Below are positions 35,146 through 45,030 of a stretch of 47,524 nucleotides of DNA, one piece after another; the stretch's first letter is position 1; each line of letters begins with the position of its first letter. The DNA lies in assembly GCA_025363655.1 (NCBI GenBank), contig JANYDK010000113.1, forward strand, positions 1 to 47,524. Direction: 5' to 3'. Both the position numbers and the translations under genes were made by a program. The stretch comes from Deltaproteobacteria bacterium (GTDB taxonomy: Bacteria > Myxococcota_A > Polyangia > Polyangiales > JADJMO01). The notes under the pieces are model-generated. The model saw nothing but the letters and a program-made list of their open reading frames with translations. It made no database searches and was not told the origin of the DNA.

Positions 35146-36873
35146 TTACTCGGTACGCTTGATCAGGTGGTAGCCGAACTCGGTCTCCACGACCGGCGAC
35201 ACCGCGCCCACCGCAAGCAAGAAGGCCGCGTCCTCGAACGGCTTGACCATCGAACCCTTGCCGAAATGGCCTAAATCACCGCCCTTCACGTTGGTGGCGT
35301 CTTCGCTGTAGGTCCGCGCGAGGGTCGCGAAATCGGCGCCGGCTTTCACCTTCGCCGCGCACTCGTCGATGAGCTTGCGCGCGTCCGCCTTCGATCGTGA
35401 AGACGTCGAGCGCTTCGCCCCCTTCCAAGTGACGAAAATGTGGCTGGCGGCGATCTTGGCTTCGGCCGTCGCGGTCGGCGGCGGCACGGGCGGCACGGGC
35501 GGGACGGGCGCGACGCACGGGACCGCCGTGACGGTGGTGCCGAGTGGATCGCTCGCCGGCTTGGTCACCGTCTCGCCCGTCGGCCGCCGCTCGGTCGGCA
35601 AGTCGTCTTTCTTCTGCCGCGCGAGCTTGTCACGAACGATCCAGATCCCAATCGCCAACGTCACGATCACGGTGATGACGATCAGCCACTTCGGAGTCGG
35701 CGCCGGCGCCTTCGACTCGGCCTCGAGCAGCGGCTTCCTCGCACTCGACGTCGGCGCGACCATCACCGCCGCGGCCACGCGCTCGTCGGCCTTGGTGATC
35801 GCAGCGGGCGGCGTCAGCATCGGCATCGTCGCTTGCGCACTCATGTACGAGGGCGATGAGGGGGGTGCCTGTGATGGTGGCGGTGCCGGTGACGGAGGTG
35901 GCGGAGGTGGCGGAGGCGCGACCACGGTCGCAGCCATCGGCGACCAGGGAGGCACGACGGCAGGAATCTGGGTCGGCACCACCATCAGCGCGTGGACGTA
36001 CGTCTGGAACGCGACCTGCGCCTCGCGCGCGCTGGCGAATCGCTTCGTCGGATCACGATCGACACAGCGCGCGAACCATCGATCGAAGTCGACGTGCGGG
36101 ATCACTTGCGCCGCGAGCGCCTTCGCCCGCACCGTGGCGAGCGCAAGCGGCTCGAGAAGAATCTCCCGGAAAATTTGGGCAGAAGTGGCCCTCCCGACCG
36201 CCGACTCCCAGTAAATTTTTCCCGTGTGGAGATGAAACGCGAGGAGCCCGAGCGCCCAGACGTCGGTCGCCGGGGAGATCAACGCGCCGACCTCGCTCTG
36301 CTCCGGCGCCATCCAGAACGGCGTCCCGAGGAGGGCGGTGTTGGCGCCTCGCGACTCGGCCACCAGCTTGGCGATGCCGAAATCGAGCACCTTCACGTCC
36401 CAAAGGTCGTCGGTCCGTCGCGGCGTCGCCAGGAAGACGTTCTCCGGCTTGAGATCACGATGCACGATCCCGACGGCGTGCGCAGCGGCGATCGCGTGAC
36501 AGATGCCGGTGAAGATGGTCCCCAGCTCCTCGATCGGCAACGGCCCGCGTCGCTCGACGTAGGCGCGCAGCGTCTCGCCACGGAGCAGCTCCATCAGCAC
36601 CCACGGACGCTCGTCGTCGACGCCAGCGCCGATCACCTGCACCACGTGGTCGCTCTGGATCTGCGCGCCGACCTTCGCCTCGAGCACGAAGCGCTCACGC
36701 ATCCGAGGATCGGCCGCGAACGCCTCGTTCATCACCTTGAGCGCCCGCGTATGGCCGGTGGTGAGCTGCTTCACCTCGTAGACGGCGCCCATCCCACCGA
36801 CCGCGAGGCGTCGCACGATCTCGAGCTCGCCCGCGAACTTGCTCCCCGGCAGCAGCGCGCCCCCATCGCCCAT
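35146..36873 (-). CDS. Ser/Thr kinase - membrane helix - parvulin PPIase fusion
   Basis: A 575-residue protein. The kinase domain (about 13-290) has AVGGMGAVYEV, ALKVM (K46), HRDLKPENVFL, LDFGIAKL and GTPFWMAPEQ. A Pro-rich stretch (about 305-345) and a spacer lead to one membrane helix (WLIVITVIVTLAIGIWIV, 396-413), then a Lys/Arg-rich linker, Pro repeats (PVPPVPPVPPP) and a parvulin domain (473-575): ASHIFVTW, DFATLARTYSEDA, GGDLGHFGKGSMVKPFEDAAF and VVETEFGYHLIKR. Parvulins isomerise peptidyl-Pro bonds. If the kinase is inside, the PPIase is in the periplasm; the basic cluster after the helix, however, disagrees with the positive-inside rule. The PPIase may act as sensor or as an enzyme. 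Confidence 0.9.
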   Translation of the reverse strand: MGDGGALLPGSKFAGELEIVRRLAVGGMGAVYEVKQLTTGHTRALKVMNEAFAADPRMRERFVLEAKVGAQIQSDHVVQVIGAGVDDERPWVLMELLRGETLRAYVERRGPLPIEELGTIFTGICHAIAAAHAVGIVHRDLKPENVFLATPRRTDDLWDVKVLDFGIAKLVAESRGANTALLGTPFWMAPEQSEVGALISPATDVWALGLLAFHLHTGKIYWESAVGRATSAQIFREILLEPLALATVRAKALAAQVIPHVDFDRWFARCVDRDPTKRFASAREAQVAFQTYVHALMVVPTQIPAVVPPWSPMAATVVAPPPPPPPPSPAPPPSQAPPSSPSYMSAQATMPMLTPPAAITKADERVAAAVMVAPTSSARKPLLEAESKAPAPTPKWLIVITVIVTLAIGIWIVRDKLARQKKDDLPTERRPTGETVTKPASDPLGTTVTAVPCVAPVPPVPPVPPPTATAEAKIAASHIFVTWKGAKRSTSSRSKADARKLIDECAAKVKAGADFATLARTYSEDATNVKGGDLGHFGKGSMVKPFEDAAFLLAVGAVSPVVETEFGYHLIKRTE

Positions 36874-36989
36874 GATCGACGACGTTATCGCAAGGCGGGC
36901 GGCGCGAGCGCTGGCGCCGCGAAAAAACCGGCCCCCACAGCCTGCCGATGCAACGCCTCGGAGGCCGTGATACGCCGCCCGGCACCTCG

Positions 36990-38162
36990 ATGAAGATCCA
37001 CGAGTACCAGGGAAAACTGCTGCTTGCGAAGTATGGCGTGCCGATCCCGAAGGGGTATCCGGCGTTCACCGTCGACGAGGCAGAAGCCGCCGGCAAGCGC
37101 CTCCTCGACGAGACCAAAGGAGCGGTCGTCGTCGTCAAGGCGCAGATCCACGCCGGTGGTCGCGGCAAGGGCGGCGGCGTCAAGGTCGTCAAAGGCCCCG
37201 ACGTACGCGCCACCGCCGAGAAGATCCTCGGCATGCAGCTCGTCACCCACCAGACGGGGCCGGTCGGGCAGAAGGTCCGCCGCCTCTACATCGAGCAAGG
37301 CCTCGACATCGCGCGCGAGCTCTACCTCGGCATGCTCACCGATCGCGACACCCGTCGCGTAGCCGTCATCGCCTCCACCGAAGGCGGGATGGAGATCGAG
37401 AAGGTCGCCGAAGAGCACCCCGAGAAAATCCTCACCTTCCACGTCGATCCGACGGTCGGCCTCGCCGCGCACCAAGCGCGCGAGCTCGGGTTCGCACTCG
37501 GCCTCGGCAAGGAGTCGATCGGCAAGTTCGTGAAGCTCCTCTCGTCGCTCTACGAGATGTTCATGAAAGAGGACTGCTCGATGGCGGAAGTGAACCCGCT
37601 GGTCGTCCTCAAGAACGGCGACGTCGCCGCACTCGACGCCAAGATCACCTTCGACGACAACGCCGACTTCCGTCACCCCGAGTGGAAGACGTTGCGCGAC
37701 GCCGACGAAGAAGATCCCGTCGAGCTCGAGGCGAAGGACGCCGGCCTCAACTACGTCTCGCTCGACGGCAACATCGGGTGTCTCGTCAACGGCGCCGGCC
37801 TCGCGATGGCGACGATGGACGTCATCCAGCTCGAAGGCGGCAAGCCCGCCAACTTCCTCGACGTCGGCGGCGGCGCGACGAAAGATCAGGTCGAGAAGGC
37901 CTTCAAGATGATCCTCCAGTCACCCAAGGTGAAGGGCATCTTCGTCAACATCTTCGGCGGCATCATGCGCTGCGACGTCATCGCCGAGGGCGTCGTCGCC
38001 GCGGCCAAGGGCCTCGACATCAAGGTCCCGATCGTCGTCCGCCTCGAGGGCACCAACGTCGAGCTCGGCAAGCAGATCCTGCGCGACAGCGGGCTCGCCA
38101 TCACGCCGGCCGACACCATGGCCGACGGCGCGAAGAAGCTCGTCTCCTCGATCTCCAAGTAG
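36990..38162 (+). CDS. sucC: Succinyl-CoA synthetase subunit beta
   Basis: A 390-residue ADP- or GDP-forming ligase subunit. The ATG at 36990 starts the family-typical [22 protein letters not shown]. The ATP-grasp domain has [12 protein letters not shown] (nucleotide-binding loop) and a metal-binding MAEVNPLVV; the C-terminal half has [28 protein letters not shown] and [14 protein letters not shown]. With SucD it converts succinyl-CoA and phosphate to succinate and nucleoside triphosphate. It is 18 bases upstream of sucD, one operon. The start lies about 115 bases from the divergent kinase-parvulin start, so the two promoters share that gap. Nucleotide preference is not predictable by eye. 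Confidence 0.97.
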   Translation: MKIHEYQGKLLLAKYGVPIPKGYPAFTVDEAEAAGKRLLDETKGAVVVVKAQIHAGGRGKGGGVKVVKGPDVRATAEKILGMQLVTHQTGPVGQKVRRLYIEQGLDIARELYLGMLTDRDTRRVAVIASTEGGMEIEKVAEEHPEKILTFHVDPTVGLAAHQARELGFALGLGKESIGKFVKLLSSLYEMFMKEDCSMAEVNPLVVLKNGDVAALDAKITFDDNADFRHPEWKTLRDADEEDPVELEAKDAGLNYVSLDGNIGCLVNGAGLAMATMDVIQLEGGKPANFLDVGGGATKDQVEKAFKMILQSPKVKGIFVNIFGGIMRCDVIAEGVVAAAKGLDIKVPIVVRLEGTNVELGKQILRDSGLAITPADTMADGAKKLVSSISK

Positions 38163-38180
38163 CGCGACCAAGGAACGATC

Positions 38181-39113
38181 ATGTCCATCCTCATCGACAA
38201 GAACACCAAGGTCGTCGTCCAAGGCATCACCGGCAACACCGGCGCCTTTCACGCCAAGGGCTGCAACGCCTACGGCACGCAAATCGTCGCCGGCGTCACG
38301 CCTGGTCGCGGCGGCGAGACCTTCGACTGCGGCCCGCGTCCGAAAGACGTCGGCGGCAAGCCCGAAGGCGCGTCGGTCACGGTGCCCGTCTACAACACGG
38401 TGCGCGAATCGGTCGAGAAGTCCGGGGCCGACACCTCGTGCATCTTCGTCCCCCCGCCGGGCGCGGCCGACGCCATCCTCGAGGCCTTCGACGCCGGCAT
38501 CAAGCTCGTCATCTGCATCACGGAAGGCGTCCCCGTCGCCGACATGATCAAGGTGCGCAGCGTCCTCGAGCAGCGACGCGCGCGCGGCGAAAACGTCCGC
38601 CTCGTCGGCCCCAACTGCCCGGGCGTCATCACTCCCGGCGCTTGCAAAATCGGCATCATGCCTGGCCACATCCACTTGGCCGGTCGCATCGGCGTCGTCT
38701 CGCGCTCGGGCACGCTCACCTACGAAGCGGTCGGTCAGCTCACGCGCCTCGGCATCGGTCAGTCGACCTGCGTCGGCATCGGTGGCGACCCGGTGAACGG
38801 CATGGACTTCGTCGACGTCCTCGAGATGTTCAACGCCGACAAGGACACCGACGGTCTCATCCTCATCGGTGAGATCGGCGGCGGCGCCGAAGAGCGCGCG
38901 GCCGAATACATCAAGAAGCACATGAAGAAGCCGATCGCCGGTTTCATCGCTGGAGCGAGCGCACCTCCGGGCAAGCGCATGGGTCACGCCGGCGCCATCA
39001 TCAGCGGCGGCAAGGGCACCGCCGAGGCGAAGTTCAAAGCCCTCGAGAACGCCGGCGTGAAGATTTCACGCTCGCCCGCGACGATGGCCGAGACCCTCGC
39101 GACCATGCTCTGA
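38181..39113 (+). CDS. sucD: Succinyl-CoA synthetase subunit alpha
   Basis: A 310-residue subunit that binds CoA and carries the phosphohistidine. AAGGA precedes the ATG. Motifs: [73 protein letters not shown], and [10 protein letters not shown] with H269 as the phosphorylated residue. It is slightly longer than the usual 290 residues, with extra residues in [12 protein letters not shown] and at the end. It forms the enzyme with the upstream SucC. Confidence 0.97.
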   Translation: MSILIDKNTKVVVQGITGNTGAFHAKGCNAYGTQIVAGVTPGRGGETFDCGPRPKDVGGKPEGASVTVPVYNTVRESVEKSGADTSCIFVPPPGAADAILEAFDAGIKLVICITEGVPVADMIKVRSVLEQRRARGENVRLVGPNCPGVITPGACKIGIMPGHIHLAGRIGVVSRSGTLTYEAVGQLTRLGIGQSTCVGIGGDPVNGMDFVDVLEMFNADKDTDGLILIGEIGGGAEERAAEYIKKHMKKPIAGFIAGASAPPGKRMGHAGAIISGGKGTAEAKFKALENAGVKISRSPATMAETLATML

Positions 39114-39120
39114 TTCGACC

Positions 39121-39567
39121 GTGACCCTTTCGACGAGGAGCCGACGCGTGACCTTCGCGTGGCTCCTCGTCGCATTTTGTCTTCCCACCTCGTGCCGCTC
39201 GAAAGAGGAAGAGCGCCACGCGCCTCGAAGGCCGAGTGATTCGAATGGCAATGGCGGCGGCGTGAAGCCGATCTTCGGCAACTGTCCCTTCGGCATCTGC
39301 GGCGGCGGCGGCGGCAGCTCGGGCAGCGACGACCCGACGACGATCTGCGAGCGCATGCGCGACCTCTCGAAGACCGCCGGCGGCACCGCGATCAAGCCCG
39401 GTGAGCTGGAAAAATGCGAGGAAGAGCTGACGAAGATGCAGAAGAAGGAGCCCGCGCAGTACGCCGCGATGGCCAGCTGCGCGAATTCGTCGGAGACGAT
39501 GGACAAGTTCATGAGCTGCTTCATGGCCGCGCTCATGCCCGACGCCGGCGCGCCGCTGAAGAAGTGA
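39121..39567 (+). CDS. Small Cys-rich lipoprotein
   Basis: A 148-residue protein. The GTG at 39121 gives an Arg-containing n-region before FAWLLVAFCLPTSC, with C25 as the lipidated residue; a GTG at 39148, preceded by GAGGAG, is an alternative start lacking that charged end. A Gly-rich stretch contains CPFGIC, then CERMRDL, CEEELTKMQKKEP, SCANSS and CFMAALM: helical segments with six Cys in the mature part, the look of a disulphide-linked helical bundle. Function unknown. It begins seven bases after sucD, so it may be on the sucCD transcript. Confidence 0.6.
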   Translation: MTLSTRSRRVTFAWLLVAFCLPTSCRSKEEERHAPRRPSDSNGNGGGVKPIFGNCPFGICGGGGGSSGSDDPTTICERMRDLSKTAGGTAIKPGELEKCEEELTKMQKKEPAQYAAMASCANSSETMDKFMSCFMAALMPDAGAPLKK

Positions 39568-39695
39568 TCAGCGTCTCGAGTCTCCGCTAGGAAATCGCGG
39601 GTCGTGCGGGCGTTCAGGCTTGCGCAGAAGACGGCAACGTGGGAAATGCCGCGCGCCGCTCGCCCCCGGGCGGCCTACCACGAGGACTTGTACCC

Positions 39696-40115
39696 ATGGC
39701 CGTCGAGCGCACGTTCAGCATCCTGAAGCCGGACACCGTCGAGAAGCACAAGATCGGCGAAGTCGTCGCCCTGCTCGAGGCCTCGGGCCTCCGCGTGGTC
39801 GCGATGAAGATGATGCACATGAGCCGCAAAGTGGCCGAGGGCTTCTATCACGTGCACGCCGAGCGGAAGTTCTTCGGCGAGCTCGTCGAGTTCATGACGC
39901 GCGGCCCGGTCGTGGCGATGGTGCTCGAGGGTGAGAACGCCATCGCTCGCTACCGCGAGGTCATGGGCGCGACCGATCCGGCGAAGGCCGCCGACGGCAC
40001 CGTCCGCAAGAAGTTCGGCGCCAACGTCGGCGAGAACGCCATCCACGGCTCGGACGCCCCGGAAACGGCCCGTTTCGAGATCGGTTACTTCTTCCCCGGC
40101 TACGAAGTCGGCTGA
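39696..40115 (+). CDS. ndk: Nucleoside diphosphate kinase
   Basis: A 139-residue enzyme that moves the gamma-phosphate between nucleoside di- and triphosphates. [13 protein letters not shown] starts the family; GAVR/FMTRGP-type features appear as [14 protein letters not shown], and the active-site His is H117 in NAIHGSD, followed by FEIGYFF. The ATG at 39696 has a GAGGA motif upstream. It lies close to sucCD, consistent with use of the GTP or ATP that succinyl-CoA synthetase makes; this link is known in other bacteria, inferred here. Confidence 0.97.
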   Translation: MAVERTFSILKPDTVEKHKIGEVVALLEASGLRVVAMKMMHMSRKVAEGFYHVHAERKFFGELVEFMTRGPVVAMVLEGENAIARYREVMGATDPAKAADGTVRKKFGANVGENAIHGSDAPETARFEIGYFFPGYEVG

Positions 40116-40224
40116 TTCGGCGGCGGCGAGCCTTCCTACCGGACAAGGTGGAGGGCTCGCGCTATACCGGGGACGGGCAAGCGGGCTGCGTCGCGAGGCG
40201 CAGTCCAGGGGAGCGAAGGGGGAA

Positions 40225-41076
40225 ATGGCCGTATCCGCCGTACCGCGCGTCGAAGAATCCGGATCTCATCCGGTCGTCGCGATCGAAGTAGGCGACCTGC
40301 GACAGGTCATCGCTGCCTTCGGCGGCGTGGCCACGCTCGCTCGTGCACAAGGCGTCGGCCCGCGCGCCCTCCGTGAAGCGCTCCCCGAGCTGCGCACCGC
40401 ATGTCTGGCGGCCCCGGCCATCGTCGCCGGCGCGCTGCTCGCCTCGTGTGACGTCGTCGCGTTGTCGACGGGTCTCACGCAAGAAGCTCACGCAGCGCTC
40501 GACGGCCTCGTCATCATCGCCCGCGAAGGCGTCGCCGGGGTTCGCTCGTCGATCGACGCCTGCGAGCGCAAGGGTGTAGGTGCCAAGACGCGCCTGTCGC
40601 TGCAAGCCGCCTGCGATCACGCCGTCGAAACCCTCACGCGCGTGCGCTGGGCCGTCGAGCTCCTCCAGCGCGCTTCGGTCGGCGAGCCGGTCCCCGTCGC
40701 CATCGACGATCTCCTCCGTGAGGTCGATCGCGGCGAAGTCGGCGGGCCGATCGTCGAACTGGCGATGGAAGGCGACCTCGACGTCGTCGTCGCGGTGCAG
40801 CCCTGGGTCGCCACTGCGGTCCTGGCCGGCATGCTCGGCCGCGTCGTCGCCGCCGATCCCTCCGTGATGCTCGTCGTCACCGTCACCTCCGTCGGCGATC
40901 GAGTGCGGGTCGCCTGCCGCCGTGGTCCACCTCCTGCGGGCGCCGCCACGCTGCGATTGACGGTCGCCGACCCGTGCGCCGTCGACGACCTCGTCCTCCA
41001 GCTCGCGGCCGCGACCATCGCCGCGCCGCTCGTCCTCTCCGGCGCCGATTCCTCGGTCGAACTTCTGCGCGTTTGA
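40225..41076 (+). CDS. Hypothetical protein with histidine-kinase-like layout
   Basis: A 283-residue cytoplasmic protein; ATG 40225 has a GAAGGGGGA ribosome site. Ala/Val-rich N-terminal helices are followed by AVETLTRVRWAVELLQ (about 133-148), then a beta-alpha region (LDVVVAVQPWVATAVLAGMLGRVVAADPSVMLVVTVTSVGDRVRVACRRG) and a final sheet-like segment. The order is reminiscent of a histidine-kinase dimerisation helix plus ATPase fold, but no phospho-acceptor His or N and G boxes can be seen. It may be a degenerate relative or something else. It follows ndk by 109 bases. Confidence 0.5.
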   Translation: MAVSAVPRVEESGSHPVVAIEVGDLRQVIAAFGGVATLARAQGVGPRALREALPELRTACLAAPAIVAGALLASCDVVALSTGLTQEAHAALDGLVIIAREGVAGVRSSIDACERKGVGAKTRLSLQAACDHAVETLTRVRWAVELLQRASVGEPVPVAIDDLLREVDRGEVGGPIVELAMEGDLDVVVAVQPWVATAVLAGMLGRVVAADPSVMLVVTVTSVGDRVRVACRRGPPPAGAATLRLTVADPCAVDDLVLQLAAATIAAPLVLSGADSSVELLRV

Positions 41077-41219
41077 GCAGGTAGTTGCGCGGCGGGTCCC
41101 GAGCTGGTAGGCACTGACCCTAGGCTGGCGCCTCGCAGGCTCCGCCCAAATCGATTTTTTCGCCTATAGCCCAGCTCCACGAGCAGGAGTGCGCCGCGAA
41201 AGCCGCGCCTGGCGAGCAA

Positions 41220-42623
41220 GTGAACCCGAAAATGGCCCTTCGCGCCGTCCCTGATCTCCCCCCGGCCCATGCCCCGGAGATCGCCCCTGACGCCCTCCCC
41301 TTGGAGGCCGACCCTCCGCCGGCCCCCACCCGTCACCCCCACCGCTTCGACGAGAGCCGCGTCGACCCCGAAGCCATTCGGGTCGTCCGTCGCCTCCAGC
41401 AGGCCGGTTTCGAGGCCTACATCGTCGGCGGCGCCGTCCGCGACCTCCTCTGCGGTCGCAAGGCCAAAGACTTCGACATCGCCACCAACGCCCGCCCCGA
41501 GGACGTGAAGCGCGTCTTCCGCAGCAACTGCCGCATCATCGGCCGGCGCTTCCGCCTCGCACACGTCTTCTTCTCCTACGGCGGCAAAACCTTCGAGGTC
41601 GCCACCTTCCGTCGCAAGCCGGTCGGCGTCGGCGACGACGCGACCGAAGGCGAGACCGACGCCAAGGCCGACATCCTCATCCGCTCCGACAACGTCTTCG
41701 GGCTCGCCCACGAAGACGCCACGCGCCGCGACTTCACCATCAACGCGCTCTTCTACGATCACGACGCCGGCGAGATCCTCGACTGGGTCGGCGGGATGCG
41801 CGACATCGAAGCGTGCATGGTGCGCACCATCGGCGATCCCGACGTGCGCTTCCGCGAAGATCCGGTCCGCATCCTCCGCGCCATCAAGTTCGCAGCCCGC
41901 CTCGACTTCGGCATCGGGCCCGACGTCTACGACGCCATCGTCGCCCACCGCGAAGAGCTCGCCCGTGCCGCACGACCGCGTATTTTCGAGGAGATCCTTC
42001 GTCTCCTGCGAGGCGGCGCCGCGCGCAAGTCCTTCTATCTGGCGTGGGACACGGGAGCACTCTCGGTGATTCTTCCCGAGCTCTCGACGTACCTCGACGA
42101 CTCCGTCTCCGATCCGAAGCTCGTGGCCGAAGGCGACGTCACCGGTGGCGCAGCGGGTCGGGTGTTCCGCGCGCTCGCGGCCATCGACGAGCTCACCGCC
42201 GAGCGAGGCGCTCCTCCCGACGACACCGTCCTCCTCGCGACGCTCTTGCGCGAGCCGATCCGCGAGTGGTCCGATTCGGCGCGTTCGCGAGAAGAGTGGC
42301 GCTCCGCAGTCGACGAGAAAATCGCCGACATCGGCGAGCGGCTGGCCATCACCCGCCGCATCGCCGAAGGGCTGTCCCGAATCTACGCCGCCGAAATGCG
42401 CCTTCGCGCCGGGCGGAGTGGTGGGTTCCTTGCCACGCCGCTGGGCCCTCTCGCCCGTGACCTTGCGCTCGTGTCGCTCCACGCCGATGGGGCACCGCAA
42501 GCACAAATCGACCGCATTCGCGCGCTCGAGCTGCCTGCTTCCTCGGGCGCTCCCGCCCCGCGACGCGATCAGCCCCGACACCTACACCGCCGCCCCACCC
42601 GCGATCGCGCGCCCCGATTCTGA
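41220..42623 (+). CDS. pcnB: Poly(A) polymerase / tRNA nucleotidyltransferase-family protein
   Basis: A 467-residue class II nucleotidyltransferase. The start is GTG 41220; ATG 41232 is an alternative. Core motifs: VRRLQQAGFEAYIVGGAVRDLLCG, DFDIATNA (catalytic carboxylates), RSNCRIIGRRFRLAHV, EVATFRRKP, HEDATRRDFTINALFYD, DPVRILRAIKFAARLDF. The layout resembles bacterial PcnB, which adds poly(A) tails to RNA, more than the CCA-adding enzyme, since the N-terminal domain starts with a Pro-rich extension and the helical C-terminal part is long. The choice between the two is not certain from sequence alone. There is no close partner gene. Confidence 0.85.
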   Translation: MNPKMALRAVPDLPPAHAPEIAPDALPLEADPPPAPTRHPHRFDESRVDPEAIRVVRRLQQAGFEAYIVGGAVRDLLCGRKAKDFDIATNARPEDVKRVFRSNCRIIGRRFRLAHVFFSYGGKTFEVATFRRKPVGVGDDATEGETDAKADILIRSDNVFGLAHEDATRRDFTINALFYDHDAGEILDWVGGMRDIEACMVRTIGDPDVRFREDPVRILRAIKFAARLDFGIGPDVYDAIVAHREELARAARPRIFEEILRLLRGGAARKSFYLAWDTGALSVILPELSTYLDDSVSDPKLVAEGDVTGGAAGRVFRALAAIDELTAERGAPPDDTVLLATLLREPIREWSDSARSREEWRSAVDEKIADIGERLAITRRIAEGLSRIYAAEMRLRAGRSGGFLATPLGPLARDLALVSLHADGAPQAQIDRIRALELPASSGAPAPRRDQPRHLHRRPTRDRAPRF

Positions 42624-42764
42624 GCTTTCGGGCGACGCTCCTCGCTGTTGCCCCTCGCGGGACGCTCCTTTACTTTTAGGGCCCGTGCTTCGCGCGCCCA
42701 CGCACAGCTCGTGCTCGGCACGCCGCGTCTTCGTGGCGAGGCCTCGTCGTATGCTGGAGGGCGC

Positions 42765-44996
42765 GTGAGCCAGCGGTTCCTTCGCTGTCCGCATTGCGGC
42801 CTCCCGCACGCGATCGACGACGTCGCTTGTGGAGTGACGGGCCGCCCGCTCGAACCACGCAAAGGCGCGCGCGTCGCCCCGATGCCGGCGCCTTCGCCGG
42901 CCGAGAGCGTCGGCCGCTTGCAGGTGGCGATGCCGGTAGCGATCCCGGTCTCGAAACATCCTTCGCAGCAGCGCCTGAGCCCGCCCTCGGCGCCGGCGAT
43001 CCCTGCGCAGAAGTCACTAGCGCCCTTCGACACCGGACCGCCGCCGCCCGACTCGTCCATCCTCGGTCAGACGCTGGGCGGGAAATATCGGGCGATTCGC
43101 GTCCTCGGCGAAGGCGGAATGGGCACCGTCTACGAGTGCGAGCACATCCAGCTGCATCGCAAGGTCGCGGTGAAGGTGCTCCACCCGGCGCAGGTCCGGA
43201 AGAAGGCCTCGGTGCAACGCTTCCACCACGAAGCGCAGGTCGCCGGCGCCATCGGTCACCCGAACATCTGCGAAATCTACGACATCGGTGAGGGCGACGG
43301 CGGCGCGCCGTTCCTCGTCATGGAGCTCCTCACCGGCGAGACGCTCGCCGATCGCATCGCCAGCGAGGGTGCGCTGCCCTTCGACGATTTGGTCGAGGTC
43401 ATCTCGCAGGTGCTCTCCGGTCTCATCGCCGCGCACGACAAAGGCATCATCCATCGCGACATCAAGCCGGAGAACATCTTCCTCTCGTCGCGGCCAGGCA
43501 TCGGTCCGCTCGCGAAGATCCTCGACTTCGGCATCTCCAAGGTCGCCGGCGCCGACGATTTGCACCTCACGCGCACCGGCATGGTGATGGGCACGCCGTT
43601 CTACATGTCGCCCGAACAGGCGCGCGGCGATCGCACGCTCGATCACCGCGTCGACATCTACGCCACCGGCGTCATGACCTACGAGTGCCTCACCGGTCGT
43701 CGACCCTTCACCGCCGCCAACTACAACGCGCTCTTGGTGCAAATCCTCACCACCAACGCGCGTCCGCCGCACGAGATACGTCCGGCGGTTCCCGAGGCGT
43801 TCGAAGAGTTCGTCGCCAAGGCGATGCACCGCGAACGCGACAAGCGCTACGCCAACACCATCGAAATGCAGCGCGCGCTCGTGCAGCTGCGTGACCCGGC
43901 GGCGATCCAGCAGCGTCGCATCGCCTCCATCCCGCCCGAGCCGGTGCCGCTGGTGACGACCAAGCGCGCGGGCGATCCGACGCCTCCGCGGAAGATGAAC
44001 GAACCGGTCGAGGCGCGTCGCGAGCTCGAGCTGCCTGCGGTCTCGGTCAACATCGAAGGGCACGATCTGCTCGACAGCGGGCAGCAGAACGTGGCCGATT
44101 CGGTCGAGGTACCGGTCGCGGTCGAGCCTCGTCGTGACGAGCGACGTCATCTGGCGCAACCGGTGGCCCGACCCGCGCCGCAACCTGCACAAAAACCGGT
44201 CGAAGCGCGACGACCGGCACCGGCAGCTCCACCGATCGAACGACGTGCGGCTCCGGCGCCTCCGCCGATTCCCCGGCCTGCCGCGACCGCGCCGCTGCGT
44301 TCACCGAGCGTGCCTCCCGCGGCGCCGAGGGCGGGGATCCCTGCGCGCGTGATCAACCCGAGGGCGCCGATTCCTCCAAGGCCGGTCGCGACCGCGCCGA
44401 CGAGCGCGAACCGCCCGTCGATTCCTCCGCCGCTGCCGAGTCAGCGCAAAGCACGAATGATCACGCCGACGCCGACGCCGGTCGATCCGCGCCTCTTGCA
44501 CGCGTTCGCAGCACGACAGAACGCGCCCCCCGCGCTCGATGCTCCGTGGCTCAACGATGGCGACGATCCCACGGAAATCGGGGAGATTCCGCGTCACGAG
44601 CCGAGCGACGTGACCCCCTACCCGACGGAAGGTCGACGCATCGATCCCGACTCCACCGAGCGCATCGATCCTCCGCGCCTCGGCAAGCTCGGGCGTCGTC
44701 CCCGCGCGGCGTTGCGTGAGCCGGGTCTCCCCGAGCCGCGTCGCGAGCTCGGAGGTGTCCGTGCGCCGACCCCGGAACAGCTCCATCGCCCGGCTGAAGA
44801 ACCGTCGCACGCCGATCGCTGGGAAGACGAGGCGCCGACCACGCTCTTCGATCGCAAGCAGCTGAAGTCGACGCCAGGAGGAGGCGCCGTGCGGGCGTCG
44901 ACCACCGAGCGGGCTCCGGCACCGACGGGCCTCGGACGCACGCCGGCACCCGACGAGCCGAGGCCGCCGGCGATTCCGCGCGCACCGCGGCGTTAG
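42765..44996 (+). CDS. Ser/Thr kinase with N-terminal Cys motif and disordered tail
   Basis: A 743-residue kinase from GTG 42765, preceded by GGAGG. The N-terminus has a Cys motif (CPHC at 8-11, C22), perhaps half of a zinc ribbon, then a Pro-rich linker. The kinase domain (about 108-370) has LGEGGMGTVYEC, VAVKVL (K137), HRDIKPENIFL (D232), LDFGISKV and GTPFYMSPEQARGD. The last 370 residues are Pro/Arg/Ala/Glu-rich and disordered, with repeated Pro-Ala-Pro patterns. There is no membrane helix, so this is a cytoplasmic kinase whose tail may bind partners or carry phosphosites. It follows pcnB by about 140 bases. Confidence 0.92.
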   Translation: MSQRFLRCPHCGLPHAIDDVACGVTGRPLEPRKGARVAPMPAPSPAESVGRLQVAMPVAIPVSKHPSQQRLSPPSAPAIPAQKSLAPFDTGPPPPDSSILGQTLGGKYRAIRVLGEGGMGTVYECEHIQLHRKVAVKVLHPAQVRKKASVQRFHHEAQVAGAIGHPNICEIYDIGEGDGGAPFLVMELLTGETLADRIASEGALPFDDLVEVISQVLSGLIAAHDKGIIHRDIKPENIFLSSRPGIGPLAKILDFGISKVAGADDLHLTRTGMVMGTPFYMSPEQARGDRTLDHRVDIYATGVMTYECLTGRRPFTAANYNALLVQILTTNARPPHEIRPAVPEAFEEFVAKAMHRERDKRYANTIEMQRALVQLRDPAAIQQRRIASIPPEPVPLVTTKRAGDPTPPRKMNEPVEARRELELPAVSVNIEGHDLLDSGQQNVADSVEVPVAVEPRRDERRHLAQPVARPAPQPAQKPVEARRPAPAAPPIERRAAPAPPPIPRPAATAPLRSPSVPPAAPRAGIPARVINPRAPIPPRPVATAPTSANRPSIPPPLPSQRKARMITPTPTPVDPRLLHAFAARQNAPPALDAPWLNDGDDPTEIGEIPRHEPSDVTPYPTEGRRIDPDSTERIDPPRLGKLGRRPRAALREPGLPEPRRELGGVRAPTPEQLHRPAEEPSHADRWEDEAPTTLFDRKQLKSTPGGGAVRASTTERAPAPTGLGRTPAPDEPRPPAIPRAPRR

Positions 44997-45030
44997 GCTC
45001 AGTTCACAGCCGATTTCGCCTGCTCCTCGC

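Noticed and set aside
35480-35930. GGC/GGT-rich short repeats as a tandem-repeat locus
   Set aside because: They encode the Pro-rich linkers of the kinase-parvulin protein on the opposite strand.
41100-41180. A terminator before pcnB with a T run (GATTTTTT)
   Set aside because: No stable stem of useful length could be drawn immediately upstream of the T run.
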